Shown here one piece after another: positions 44,775 to 54,474 of a DNA stretch of 64,000 nucleotides. The position numbers were made by a program, and so were the translations under genes. The stretch lies in assembly GCA_963698495.1 (NCBI GenBank), contig CAVORB010000005.1, forward strand, positions 124,001-188,000. Direction: 5' to 3'. Each line of letters starts with the position of its first letter. The stretch's first letter is position 1. Under the pieces are notes generated by a model that was not told the origin of the DNA, searched no databases, and saw only the letters and a list, made by a program, of their open reading frames with translations. Source of the stretch: CAVORB01 sp963698495 (GTDB lineage: Bacteria; Pseudomonadota; Gammaproteobacteria; Chromatiales; Chromatiaceae).

Positions 44775-46014
44775 TCAGGCCCGGCGCACCAGGACATCGC
44801 GGACGACGATGTTCCCCGAGAGCGGATGCGCCGGGGGCAGCTCGACACGCTCGAAGCGGATGTGTCCGGTGCGACGACGCGCCAGGGTCGCCTCGTAGAG
44901 GACGCAGTGCAGCCAGATCGGGTCTGGTAGATCCGCGTACTCGGCATGCTCGCGCTTCCAGGCCAGGGCGGACAGGGGCTCCCCGTCTTCCGGGACATTT
45001 GCGATGAGCTGGCGAAGCGCAAGCTGATAGGGTCTGGGCTCGATCACCAGGACCCTTGGCTCCTGATCCGCCCCCGGCTTCAGGGTGCCGACCTTCGGCT
45101 CCCGCTTGATGACCGTCGGGCTCGGCGGCAGCTTGGCGGCGACCTCGATCAGGGCCTCGTTGGTCGCCCCGTCGAGCAGGTCAGGATGGGCGACGACACG
45201 CAGGGGCGCGGCCCGGCTCGCCCATTCCGGCGGCTCGGTCAGCTCCTCCACATCCGGCGCCACATAGTCTGGGTTGCGCTTGAGGAAGAGGTTGAAGGCC
45301 CGCAGACGCCTTCCGGCAGGCTCCACCTGCCGCAGCCGGTAGAGAAACGCCTTCAGGATCTCGGTGATGTCGAGCAGTGACTCCCGCCACTCGGGCAGGC
45401 GCTCCCAGAGCTGACCGCGGAAGGCAGGCATCAGGGGTGCGGCGGCGGGCTCCTCCTCGATGCGGTCCATCAGGCCGCCGGTCTGCAGGGATTTGATGGC
45501 CTCGCCGATGCGCTCCGCCCGGCCGATGTACCAGGCGTTCTGGCGCTGCTTCTCGGCCAGAGTACGCACGCTCGCGAAGCGTGTGTCGGCCAACATGCGG
45601 AGGTACTGGAGGCGCCTGCTCGATATGGTCCGCCAGATCGAAGACGGCGTTGTTGAAGGCATCCACGTAGCCGTCCAGGTCCTCGGTCCGCCCCTCCAGA
45701 TGCGCCTTGACGGCCTCGTCCACCAGGAGCGGCAGGCGTGCCGCCAGGTCGGCGATGTTGCCGCCCACCGCGGCGAAGAGCTGCTCCTTCTGCAGCACCT
45801 CGTCGATGTGCCGGGCGAGCGATGAAGCGAGCCGAAAGGCGTCCTGGGCGAGGGGCACGAGGGTGCGATGACGGCGCAGCTCCTGGATGCCGCGCGGCGT
45901 GACGGCCTCGCCCCCGGAATCGATCCACCCCTGATGATAGGCGGCGGCGACCATGGCCCGGTGCCGGTGCAGCACCTCGATGTAGGCGACGACCAGATCG
46001 TCGGTGCGGCTCAC
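44775..46014 (-). pseudogene. Kleisin-like subunit (JetA/MksF-like), one frameshift
   Basis: A GTG at 46014 (GTGA overlap with the preceding stop) starts SRTDDLVVAYIEVLHRHR. Near 45617 the frame changes and continues as LQYLRMLADTRFASVRTLAE to the end at 44775 (DVLVRRA). The combined protein is about 412 residues, mainly helical with a long middle coiled coil, as for MukF/MksF/JetA kleisins that bridge the SMC dimer. There is no catalytic motif. Orthology is inferred from position between a KITE-like gene and the TOPRIM-like gene. Confidence 0.55.
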
Positions 46015-46650
46015 AGCAGGGTCTCCTGGCGCGCGTCGCCCTCTGTCTCCTCCTCGACCTCGTCCGGGATCGACTGGTGGGCCATGAGAAAGTCCACCAC
46101 CTCTTGCAGGTACTCGATCTTGCCGGTGACCTCGTAGATCTCGCGCTCGGGGTTGGCGAGCACCAGATAGCCGTCGTCGCGCAGCTTCTTCAGCAATCTT
46201 TCGAGCGTGCCGCGCAGGGTGCCGTCGCCGGTTGGCCCCTTGCCCAGACCGGCCAGGGCCTGCAGCTCGCTGCGCAGGTTGGGGTTCTCGTCGATGGCGG
46301 CCATGAGCCGATTGGCCTCGATGATGCTGCCAGGGGCGAGGAACTGGTCCTGCCGGAGGGCCTGCATGACGTGGACGAAGAAACCGACCAGGAGGCGCAG
46401 GTTGTGCTTGATATCGGCGAATCCCTCGCGCATCGCCCGGCGTTCCTCCGACCCCGATTTCCTTGTAGGCCGAGAACCAGGCGCCGCCCTGCCGGGTGCG
46501 GGCGAGCCGCCGCCCGAGCTTCCCGAGAAAGGCGTCGACCTCGTGGCGCTGGCCCTCGTCCTCCAGGAAGCGCCAGGCGTCGGGGTAGCGGACGTTGCAG
46601 ATGAACTCGCCGCCCAGCAGCAGGGTCAGGGTCTGCTCAAACATCGGCAT
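46011..46650 (-). pseudogene. KITE-like subunit (JetB/MksE-like), one frameshift
   Basis: An ATG at 46650 (or 46644) opens MFEQTLTLLLGGEFICNVRY, then RTRQGGAWFSAYKEIG. A one-base slip in a GGGG run near 46455 puts the rest in another frame, MREGFADIKHNLRLLVGFFV, ending DEVEEETEGDARQETLL. About 212 residues, with two winged-helix-like segments (the second including LKKLRDDGYLVLANPEREIY), fits MukE/MksE proteins that bind kleisins. It overlaps the SMC gene end by 14 bp and the kleisin-like gene by 4 bp. Confidence 0.6.
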
Positions 46651-49600
46651 CCTCCGTGGACCTGACTGACCCTGCCAAAGTCACTGGCTCGGCTTCTGCC
46701 TGCCCTTCGGACTGGTGGTCGAATGCGGCCTCGTCGGGACCAACGACCCGCGCCTCCAGCAGCCGCCTCCCCTCCTCCACGCTGAAGCGATGGCGGAATA
46801 GCGCCAGCACCTCCGCGTCCGGATCGGGAAAGGCGGAAACCAGGGTGATGGCGTTGCGTCTGAGTATGGTCAGCAGGGCCTCGATGTTGCCGAGGTCGAG
46901 GTCCTTCAGCTCATCCAGCGCCCAAACCACCTCGACCCGCGCCTGGCGTCGGATGCGGTTGATGAAGGCGATGAAGATGACGCACAGGATGAGGTAGGAG
47001 AGACCGTGTGGAGGAGACCCGCTCCAGGTCGGCGGCCTTGCGAAAGGTGCGGGTCTGCCCGTTCTCCACCACCTCGCCCTGGATGCGGATCAGGCTCGGC
47101 AGGGCGGCGCGGATGCCCTCGCGCACCTCCCAGTGATCGAGCAGGGTGCGCAGGGTGGCGGCGAACTCGGGGGGCGGCAGATCCTGGCCCTGGAGCCTGA
47201 GCCAGGCGCGGTGGTCCTCGGCCATGGCCTCGATGGGCTGCCAGTATTCCAGCTCGCGGATGACGGATTTCACCTCGACGGTGACCCGCGAGACGCTCTC
47301 GAAGCCCAGGTTCTCGTCGAGGCTGCGCTGCAGCTCCCGGTTGAACTGCTGCACCTTGCGATGGAAGGCGTCCATGTCGCGGTGGAAGGCGACGATGGCC
47401 CCGGCGATCTGATTGGCCTCCACCGCCAGGGTGCGGCGGTAGGCGTCGTGCTCGCTGTCGAACCAGCTCTTGAAGACCGGGATCCAGGCCCGAGCCGGGG
47501 CGTCCGGTCCCAGGGCGGTGCGGTGGGTCTCGTAGAACTGATCCGGCGGGGTGTCGCGCTGGGCGCTGAAGGCCCGCTTGACCTGCTCCACCAGCTTGGC
47601 GATGGACTGACCGAGGCTGACCGCTTCGGACTGATTGGCGTTGGCCTGATGGGTAAGGGCGTCCAGCGTCCAGCCGGCATCGAAGGGCTGCGCGAGTATC
47701 TGCTCATCTGGCGGAAAGGGGCGGAAAGTGTCCAGCCGTCCGCGCACCGCGCCGATCTCTCGCTCCAGCCGTGCGTGCTCCCGGTCCAGGCGTTGCAGGG
47801 CCGCCTCCAGCTCGGCACTGCGGGCCTTCCAGCGCTTTTCCTCGGCGGTCAGGTCCGCGCGGGCGGTGGCCTCCTGGTCCCGGGCCGCTGCGCGCCGCGC
47901 GCAGGTGCTCCTCCCGGCGCGGCCACTCGTTCTGCTGCCAGAGCCGCCACTGGCTGACCTCGTTGCGTGACTGGTCGATGCGCGCAAGCTGCCGCTGGGT
48001 CTGGTCGATCTCCTGCTCCAGTTGCTTCAGGGCCGCGGTATCCACCCCGGCGGCGCCGAGTGCCTGGTCTCGCTCCGCCTCGATACTGGCCCGCTCCACC
48101 GCGTGACGCTGCGCGGCGCTCGGACTGCTCACGGTCGTGGACGCTCGATGGCCGCCTGGCGCTCGCCTGCCAGGGTACGGCGATCCTGTTCGTGCCGATC
48201 CGTGCGGGCCTTTACTTCTTGCCGGTGGCGCTGGTCCAGGTCCTTGATCTCGTCCTTGATCGCCGTCTCGGACCCCTGAAGCCTCGCGAGCTCGGCCTTG
48301 GCCTGCTCCGCCGCCTCCTTGAGGCTCTGGTCGACGCGGCGTTGCGCCGCCTTGGCCTCCTCGCGCGCCGAGGACAGGCGGGTACCGATCCGCTGGAGCT
48401 CGACCGCTGGCGAGGCTCAGGCGCTTCGTCCGCCTGCCTGCGCGCCTTGTCGCGCTCGGCCAGATCCCGCTCGGCGCGATCCCGGTCGCCGACCCACCTT
48501 CGCAAGCAGGTCCTCGGTCTCGGCGATCTCGCGGCGCAGGCCGTCCTCGTCCGCGGCCAGGTGGGCCTCGACGTGGCCCAGCTCCAGCCCGACCCCGTAA
48601 AGCGCCGGGAGGGTCTCGATCAGCTCCGGGTTGAGGTCGGAGCGCACCAGCAGGTCCTCGCGCACGACCTTGGCGATATCGAATACCCAGTCGGGGCGGC
48701 TGCTGCGCAGGAAGTGAAGCAGGCTCTCCTCCCCCGGACTCTGTTGCAGCAGGAGCGTCTGACGACGCTGCTCCAGCTCGCCACGTTGGGCGCGCAAGCG
48801 CTGCAGGCGCTCTTCTTGTTCTTGGTGGGCGGCCTTCGCCTTGGCGAGGACCTCCTGGCGCTGTCGCACCGTATCCTCGGCGGTCTGCCGCTCCGCGTCC
48901 AGGGCCTCTGCTTCCGAACGCTTCTGGTCGCGGATCTCGATCAGCTCCGGGTCGGGCTGGGGGGCGCGCACCCGTTGGCTGCATTCACCCTTGCGCTCGA
49001 GCGTCTCTTGCAGACGGCCATCCAGGACCTGACGCTCGGCTCGGTGCGTTCCGCCGAGCTGTTCGAGATCCGCGCGAGCCTCGGCGTCGAGCGCGGCGAA
49101 GCGGGGCTCGAATCCCTGATACAGCTCGGTGCGGACCTCGTTGGCGGCGGCGTCCGCGAGGGTGTGACGCCGATCCAGGTCGTTCAGCAGGCGCTCGTAC
49201 TTGAGCGAGATCTTTTCCTGCTCGCCGAGCAATGCCTCGCGACGCCGGTGCAGTTGCTGGAGTCGATCGCGCAGTTCCGGCTCGCGCAGCAGCAGGTCGG
49301 CCTTGGCAGGCAGGTCGCGCCGCAGGTAGTCGTCGTGCTGGCGCTCCAGGTCGGCGGCGCGGCTCTCCTGGTCTCTTGGCCTCGCGCCCTGCCCGCTCCA
49401 GCCGGATACGTATTCCGTCGGCGGTCCGGCGGTGGGCCTGCTCCTCCTCTTGGGCCAGCGCGCCCTGGCGTGCCCGCTCCTCCCGGTTCTCGGCGTCGGC
49501 CTCCTCGAGATGGGCAAGCAGACGCAGTACCCGGGCGTGGATGCGGCCAAGCTCCGCCTCGACCGCCGACAAGCCGTGCCTCGCGGTCGAGCGATTTCGG

Positions 49601-50347
49601 CCATGCGCCCGGCCTCGTCCATGGCCCTGGTGTAGGCGCCATAGTGCTCCGGCCAGGAGGCGATCTTGCGCCTCTCGGTGGAAAGGGCGATCTCCGCATC
49701 GGCGTCGGAGATGCAGGAGACCACCATCCGCTGGAGGTCCTGGAAGTCCGTGCGGCGCAGGAACATGCCGCTGACGATCTTCTCGATGTGGGTGAGGTGG
49801 TGACCGCTGCCGACGAAGGCGTAATCCGCGACCAGGGCGCGCTGTCGCTGCCACGCCTTCCCGCTGCCCACCTTGCCCTGGATGATGGAGCGGTACTCGC
49901 TGACCCCGGAGATCGCCTCGCTGTGGATGACGCCCTTGAGCTTGAAGTGCCGGCGCAGGTCCGGGACCTGGAGGATGTTGACGCCGTCCGGCAGCAGGAA
50001 GAGGTCCGAACGATAGGGCGAGCGCACGAACCGATACCGCCGCTCCCCGCCCTGCTGGCTGGCGTGCAGGACCACCATGCAGGGAACGTCGCGGCGCAGG
50101 TACTCGAAGACGATGTAGGAGGTGAGCCGCGGCAGATAGTAGGCGTTGAAGTCCAGCCGATTGGTCTCGGTGCCGACGATCCGCGTCGGGTTCTCGCCGT
50201 AGAAGATCGGGCACCAACTGGAGCAGCGTGGTCTTGCCCCGCCCGTTGCGCCCGGTCAGCACGGCGCCGCCGTCCATCGGGAACTCGACGACCCGTCCCG
50301 GGGCTGTAGGAGTCGATGAGGATGAGCCGCGTTAGTTGGTAGTCCAT
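46637..50347 (-). pseudogene. SMC-like ATPase (JetC/MksB-like), many frameshifts
   Basis: About 1236 codons in at least seven frame segments. The start is ATG 50347 (MDYQLTRLILIDSYSPG). The N-terminal P-loop is VLTGRNGRGKTTLLQLVP near residue 30. A globular part to about residue 250 reads through IIQGKVGSGKAWQRQRALVA. A very long Glu/Arg/Gln-rich coiled coil follows, with IEAERDQALGAAGVDTAALK near 48.1 kb. The C-terminal head has the Walker B-like VVWALDELKDLDLGNI (about 46900). Frame changes are needed near 50300, 50212, 49580, 49387, 48495, 48100-47900 and 47010. The size and layout match MukB/MksB/JetC. In its present form it cannot make the protein. Confidence 0.65.
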
Positions 50348-50422
50348 CAGGACAGAGGGGTCCGACAGGAATGGCGCTGAACTAAGCTCGGATGGACGAT
50401 CAATCATGGACTTACGAGCCAC

Positions 50423-51661
50423 TCAGCGCTGCTTCTTGGGGTGTCCATTTGCCCGAATATACTCCCTTGCCTCGTCCCGCGGTTTGGTGAGCAATGGAAA
50501 CGGCTTGGGTCGGCGCTTCAGAGCGCGTGGCTCGGTCCGACCGGGACGGAGACCAACCCGAGGTTCGGCGACCAACACCAACAAGGCGTGGATGGCCGCC
50601 GCCTCGTGAGTCCCGCCGCCGCGTTGCTGCCAGGCCATCCAGATCTGCACCGTGTGTTTGAAGCTGAGCTGGCGCGGGATCGGGTCCGCGACCAGGGCGG
50701 CCTGGGCCATCAGCAGGCGGATCAGGTTGTAGGCGAGCAGATACACCCACAGCTCTTTGATGGCCATCTCCGGGGTCTTGCAGCGCAAATGCTCCATGCC
50801 CAGCGTCGTCTTGATGTGGCGCAGATCCAGCTCGATATCCCATTGCAGAAACCTCTGTAAAGGATTTTTTGACAACATCCCAATCGGCGCCAATACTTGG
50901 GCATAAGGCGTTGTTGTCGCTGGCAAACTGGCTGGACAAGAGGTGTGAAACCGAGCCCGCCAGTCGATTGGAACCAACTTCCTGTTGCTCGACGGCAGCC
51001 CACCGGCCTTGGTGATTCCGGCCTTGTCACGTGCCTTGACGTAGATGTGCCAGGCCCCGTCGCGGCTCATGGGACGGTCGATCTGGGTGCCGGGAAAGAG
51101 CCAATGGGGTGGGCGCTGCTCGCGCCAGTAGGCGCGCAGCTCGATCAGCAGGCGCGGGGCGAGCGGCACGTAGCGGTCCTTCCGGCCCTTGCCCTGCTCG
51201 ACCCGGATGCACATGCGCCCACTGTCGATATCGGTGACCCGCAGGTGCGTGACCTCACTGGCACGTAACCCCGCGGCATAGGTCGTCATCAGCAGTGCCC
51301 GATGCTTGCGGTTGGTCGTCACCGTGAACAGGCGCACCAACTCCTCGTGGCTGAGAATCTCGGGCAGCTTCGAGGGCTCCTTGGCACAGGGGAGGTAGAA
51401 CTCGGTAGCGGGCCGATCCAGGGTGACCCGATAGAAGAACCGCAACCCGTGGCGAATGGTGTTGCAGCTCTTCCAAGCCAAGTGTCTTTCCTGGCTGAGA
51501 TGGAGCAGGTAGTCCTGGACCTCCTGCACCGAGAGTTGATCGGGGCTGCGACGGTAATAGATGGCCAGGCCGGTCACCGACTGCAGGTAGGATTTCTGGG
51601 TGTTCTCGGCCAGATTGCGGACCCGCAGGTCTTTTTGCATTTTCTCTCTGAGCGCGCTCAT
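50423..51661 (-). pseudogene. Chimera: tyrosine recombinase N-terminal part fused to an IS4-type transposase tail
   Basis: The ATG at 51661 has a strong ribosome site (GGAGGAG). The first about 230 residues are a site-specific integrase: SAM-like domain (LAENTQKSYLQSVTGLAIYY), catalytic Arg in TYAAGLRASEVTHLRVTDID and Lys in VEQGKGRKDRYVPLAP. The expected HxxR and Tyr are absent. From about 50960 unrelated sequence intervenes, and from about 50845 the frame continues as an IS4-family transposase tail (ELDLRHIKTTLGMEHLR, ELWVYLLAYNLIRLLMAQAA). The whole stays in one open frame by chance. It cannot be an active recombinase. Confidence 0.75.
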
Positions 51662-51928
51662 GGGGTTCTCCTCCGATCGATCGATGGGAAATGCCTCACG
51701 CCGGTGGGTCACCGGCGCTTACGATCGAGGAGTAGCCGAGCGCAGTGGAATCTGCCCGTCAGGAGCTGGGGCTACGGGATTAATGGAGAGCCCGGATATC
51801 GGACCACGAAGGGGCGTACGGAGAGAAGCGAAGCCGCCGCGTGTGCCGGCCCGGCGGCGCTAACTGATGGACAGTAGCGGCGCCTCCTCACCGCCGCGGA
51901 CGAAGGACGCGGCTTAGTTCAATGGCGA

Positions 51929-52087
51929 TTATTCCGACCTCGGAATAAGAGCCATACTCAATACGCGCCCGAGCGACTCGGCATCACGTACCTGCGACAA
52001 GGCGAGCCCCACGGGCGCGAGCAGATCGGCGAAGACGGTCTTGTCGGTGAGGCGATTCATCAAGGATTTCAGGCGGTCAAGGATCAT
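51929..52087 (-). CDS. Possible 52-residue protein, unknown
   Basis: A short frame reads MILDRLKSLMNRLTDKTVFA and ends ALIPRSE. The composition is protein-like, but no family was recognised. It lies in the 650-bp space 51662-52317, otherwise without recognisable features, next to the transposase scraps. It could be the start of a transposase or of a small accessory protein. Confidence 0.25.
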   Translation of the reverse strand: MILDRLKSLMNRLTDKTVFADLLAPVGLALSQVRDAESLGRVLSMALIPRSE

Positions 52088-52317
52088 AGGATGGCAACGC
52101 TAAATGATTGTTTTACAAGACATCGCGCGGCCATGTGGATAACTCTTTGTCAAGCTCTTTTCGCTTTTTCCGCTTTTTTTCGACACCCGGTTTAAGGCCC
52201 TGACGGCGCTCGACACCGAATTGGCCAGATTGGCCTTCGAAAACGAAGCGCTGCCCTTATGCAGTTAATGGCGCCTTCCAGGTCGATATCTCATTCGGAC
52301 CGTAGGATTAAGAGCCG

Positions 52318-52571
52318 GACACCGTTGCGCTGTTGGTCTACATCGACGATGCCACAGGCCGATTGATGGCGCTGAACTTCGTCGAATCCGAATCGACCTT
52401 CGACTACTTCCACGCAACGCGGCGGTACCTGGAGCGATATGGCAAGCCGGTGGCGTTCTACAGCGACCAACACTCGGTGTTCCGGGTCAATCAGACGGGC
52501 ACCACCAGCGGCGACGGCCTCACACAGTCCGGACGCGCCCTGCATGCCCTGAATATCGACATCCTCTATGC
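52318..52571 (+). pseudogene. ISNCY-type transposase, middle fragment
   Basis: The frame reads VYIDDATGRLMALNFVESES, then YLERYGKPVAFYSDQHSVFR and GLTQSGRALHALNIDILYAG. This is the DDE core of the ISNCY/integrase-core group, with the first Asp (DDATGRL) and second Asp (FYSDQH). It stops at the inverted repeat of a Tn3-type element at 52572. The C-terminal part of the same transposase is fused to tnpA at 56310-56671. Confidence 0.7.
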
Positions 52572-52609
52572 GGGGTCTGACAATCATCGGAACGAAAACT
52601 TGCGCTAAG
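52572..52609 (+). repeat. Tn3-family terminal inverted repeat (left end)
   Basis: A 38-bp sequence beginning GGGGTCTGAC and ending GCGCTAAG matches Tn3-family terminal repeats in length and conserved positions (compare GGGG...CGGAACGAAAACT). The matching right repeat is absent because tnpA is truncated. The 5 bases to its left (TATGC) would be half of the target duplication. Confidence 0.88.
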
Positions 52610-52646
52610 GACGCTCCGGCTCAGCGCAGGGATCATGTTAGCCGCC

Positions 52647-53070
52647 TCACCAAGCCTCAAAATCGCGGTAGTGCCCCAGCCACTCCGGCATCTCGCTCTT
52701 CACCTCTGCCAGGAATTCCTGATATTCCGAGGCTTCCACAAGCCCGATCTCTGACAGGTATCGATAAAACTTCTTCAGGCTCGCCACGGTCTCCTTCGTG
52801 CTCGTCACACTGGACCACATCGCCTTGCGCGGAAAGAACCATTCGAAGAACCCGTTGAACCGCGGACAAGCCCTCTTGGGGACGGACGATATCGTCGTAG
52901 AGCAGGTAAGCGTCGATGTAGAACGAGACGTTCCCCATGTGCTTCCGGACAGTCTTCTCCTTTAGACCGCTTTCCTCCAACCAGGCCTCGAATTCTTCGA
53001 GCAACACGGCGTTCTCAGCCCGAATCTGGTCTGCTTGGCGGTCGTAGTCGATGTCGTCTTGTCGTGACAT
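52647..53070 (-). pseudogene. Recombinase-like (SAM-like) small protein, one frameshift
   Basis: From ATG 53070 the frame opens MSRQDDIDYDRQADQIRAEN, then LEESGLKEKTVRKHMGNVSF. At about 52858 a one-base slip is needed to continue FNGFFEWFFPRKAMWSSVTS and end EMPEWLGHYRDFEAW at 52647. The whole, about 141 residues, resembles small integrase-like SAM-domain proteins often labelled recombinase in mobile elements. It lacks catalytic residues. It is a passenger just inside the Tn3-type left repeat. Confidence 0.6.
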
Positions 53071-53145
53071 GTCAGGGGATGTGCAGGATCGGGGCGAAAA
53101 GTCATCACAGGGGCCGTTGTTTCGCCTTCTTCGGCGTCTCGTGGC

Positions 53146-53341
53146 TTACCGCAACGGCAGGTACCGGACTTGGCCTTCCCATTCTCCGTCCACGCTGCAG
53201 GTGGCCAGGAGAACAATGTCCTCGATCGCCGAGCGGAGCGCCAACGTCCTGGACTCGAACCAAGTCGATGTTGGGATTCCGGAGACGAACGCCTCGAACA
53301 ATGTTGTTGTTGAAATTCTCGTCGGCGAGCAGCCAGATCAC
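53146..53341 (-). pseudogene. DUF5615 PIN-like toxin with an internal deletion
   Basis: The N-terminus MIWLLADENFNNNIVRGVRL then DLVRVQDVGA is that of DUF5615 toxins. The C-terminal part appears in another frame as IEDIVLLATCSVDGEWEGQV ending RYLPLR, also typical. The middle, including the Asp of the second PIN motif, is missing (the family is about 120 residues). The start overlaps the DUF433 antitoxin end by 4 bp (ATGA). The toxin is dead. Confidence 0.7.
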
Positions 53342-53677
53342 GCCGAATCCTGCCCGGTTTGGCGCGCCAACAGGCGCGCGCGTATCCCTGTTGGGTCGAA
53401 GAGCCGTTCGTTTGACTGCCTCAGCTCTGCCGAGCGCTGTTCTCGTGCCTGGATGTAGTCATTCACCTCGACGGTATGTGCGAGGTAATAGGCGATGACG
53501 GCGTAGACCTGGCCGAGGGAGATCGCTGGATACTGTTCGGCGATTTCCTCGGCGGTTGCCCCGTCGCGAAAGGCGCCGACAACGGTATCCAGCGTCACGC
53601 GGGAGCTTGCCCACGTGGAAGACACCAGCGGCATCGGCTGCCAAGGGTGGTGTTTCGGCCGCTACGACCATGGTCAT
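53338..53677 (-). pseudogene. DUF433-type antitoxin, one frameshift
   Basis: The ATG at 53677 (GGAGAAATGAC upstream) begins MTMVVAAETPPLAADAAGVF. Near 53605 the frame changes to RVTLDTVVGAFRDGATAEEI and runs through the DUF433 helix-turn-helix (LGQVYAVIAYYLAHTVEVND) to 53338. DUF433 proteins are antitoxins of DUF5615 toxins, as here. Both partners are damaged, the toxin by deletion and the antitoxin by a one-base shift. Confidence 0.75.
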
Positions 53678-53714
53678 GTCATTTCTCCAAATATGTTTGT
53701 CCGGGTACCGATGA

Positions 53715-54306
53715 TTACGGCGCCGGCGTTGGTTCATTTGCCACCGCGAGGTACCGGTAAAAGGTGGCCCGCGAGATGTCCAGCGTCTTGCAGATCTGCT
53801 CGCACGCTCAGCTCGTGATCCCGGTGCATCCGGCAGGCGGTCTTCACACGCGGATCGTCGCCCGTGATCGGCTTGCGTCCCCCTTTGCGTCCACGTGCCC
53901 GTGCCGCGGAGAGTCCCGCCTTGGTCCGCTCCTGGATCAGCCGCCGCTCGAACTGCGCCAGCGCCGAGAAGATGTGGAAGATCAACTCGCCGGAGGCACT
54001 GGTCGTGTCGATGGCCCCGTCCCGTAGCGAGCGGAAGGCAATTCCCTTCTCGAGGAGCTCCTGAATCAAAGTTACCAGATGCGGCATGGAGCGACCGAGT
54101 CGATCGAGCCGCCAGACCAGGAGCGTATCCCCCGGCTCCAGCGCGTCGAGACAGGCATCGAGACCGGGGCGTTTGCTCCGCGCGCCTGAAATCTTGTCGA
54201 TGAAAATCTGCTCTTCGCGGCAACCGGCTTCGCGCAGGGCATCGAGCTGGAGCTGGACATCCTGCTCCTCGGTGCTCACCCGCGCGTACCCCACTCGTTT
54301 CCCCAT
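53715..54306 (-). pseudogene. tnpR: Tn3-type resolvase TnpR, C-terminal frameshift
   Basis: The start at 54306 reads MGKRVGYARVSTEEQDVQLQ, with the catalytic Ser in RVSTEEQ and RLDRLGRSM. The serine-recombinase domain runs to QERTKAGLSAARARGRKGGR. A one-base slip near 53815 then puts the helix-turn-helix in another frame (EQICKTLDISRATFYRYLAV), ending at 53715. Resolvases recombine res sites to resolve Tn3 cointegrates. If the slip is real, DNA binding is lost. Confidence 0.8.
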
Positions 54307-54474
54307 TGCCCCCTCGTCAGTCAGGCATTTGTCTTGCTTTCGTCTCGTCCTCATGGGTAAATGAGAGTTTCATTCGCGAGACGAAAAGATGCGACAAGTA
54401 TGGACCGGTTTTGCTGCCGTTGCGATGCCCTTTCGCTCCGTCTCGACAAACGACCGTTTCTTGAGACACCCCGG
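54307..54474. other. Putative res site between tnpR and tnpA
   Basis: The divergent gap contains an inverted repeat, TTTCGTCTCG and CGAGACGAAAAG (about 54338-54388), and a related TCTCGACAAACGACCG near 54441. Such paired, spaced repeats are typical of res subsites bound by resolvase and containing the tnpR/tnpA promoters. Subsite limits are not determined. Confidence 0.5.

Noticed and set aside
47133..50309. Large plus-strand frames opposite the SMC-like gene
   Set aside because: Composition and the lack of any domain show them to be shadows of the minus-strand coiled-coil coding.
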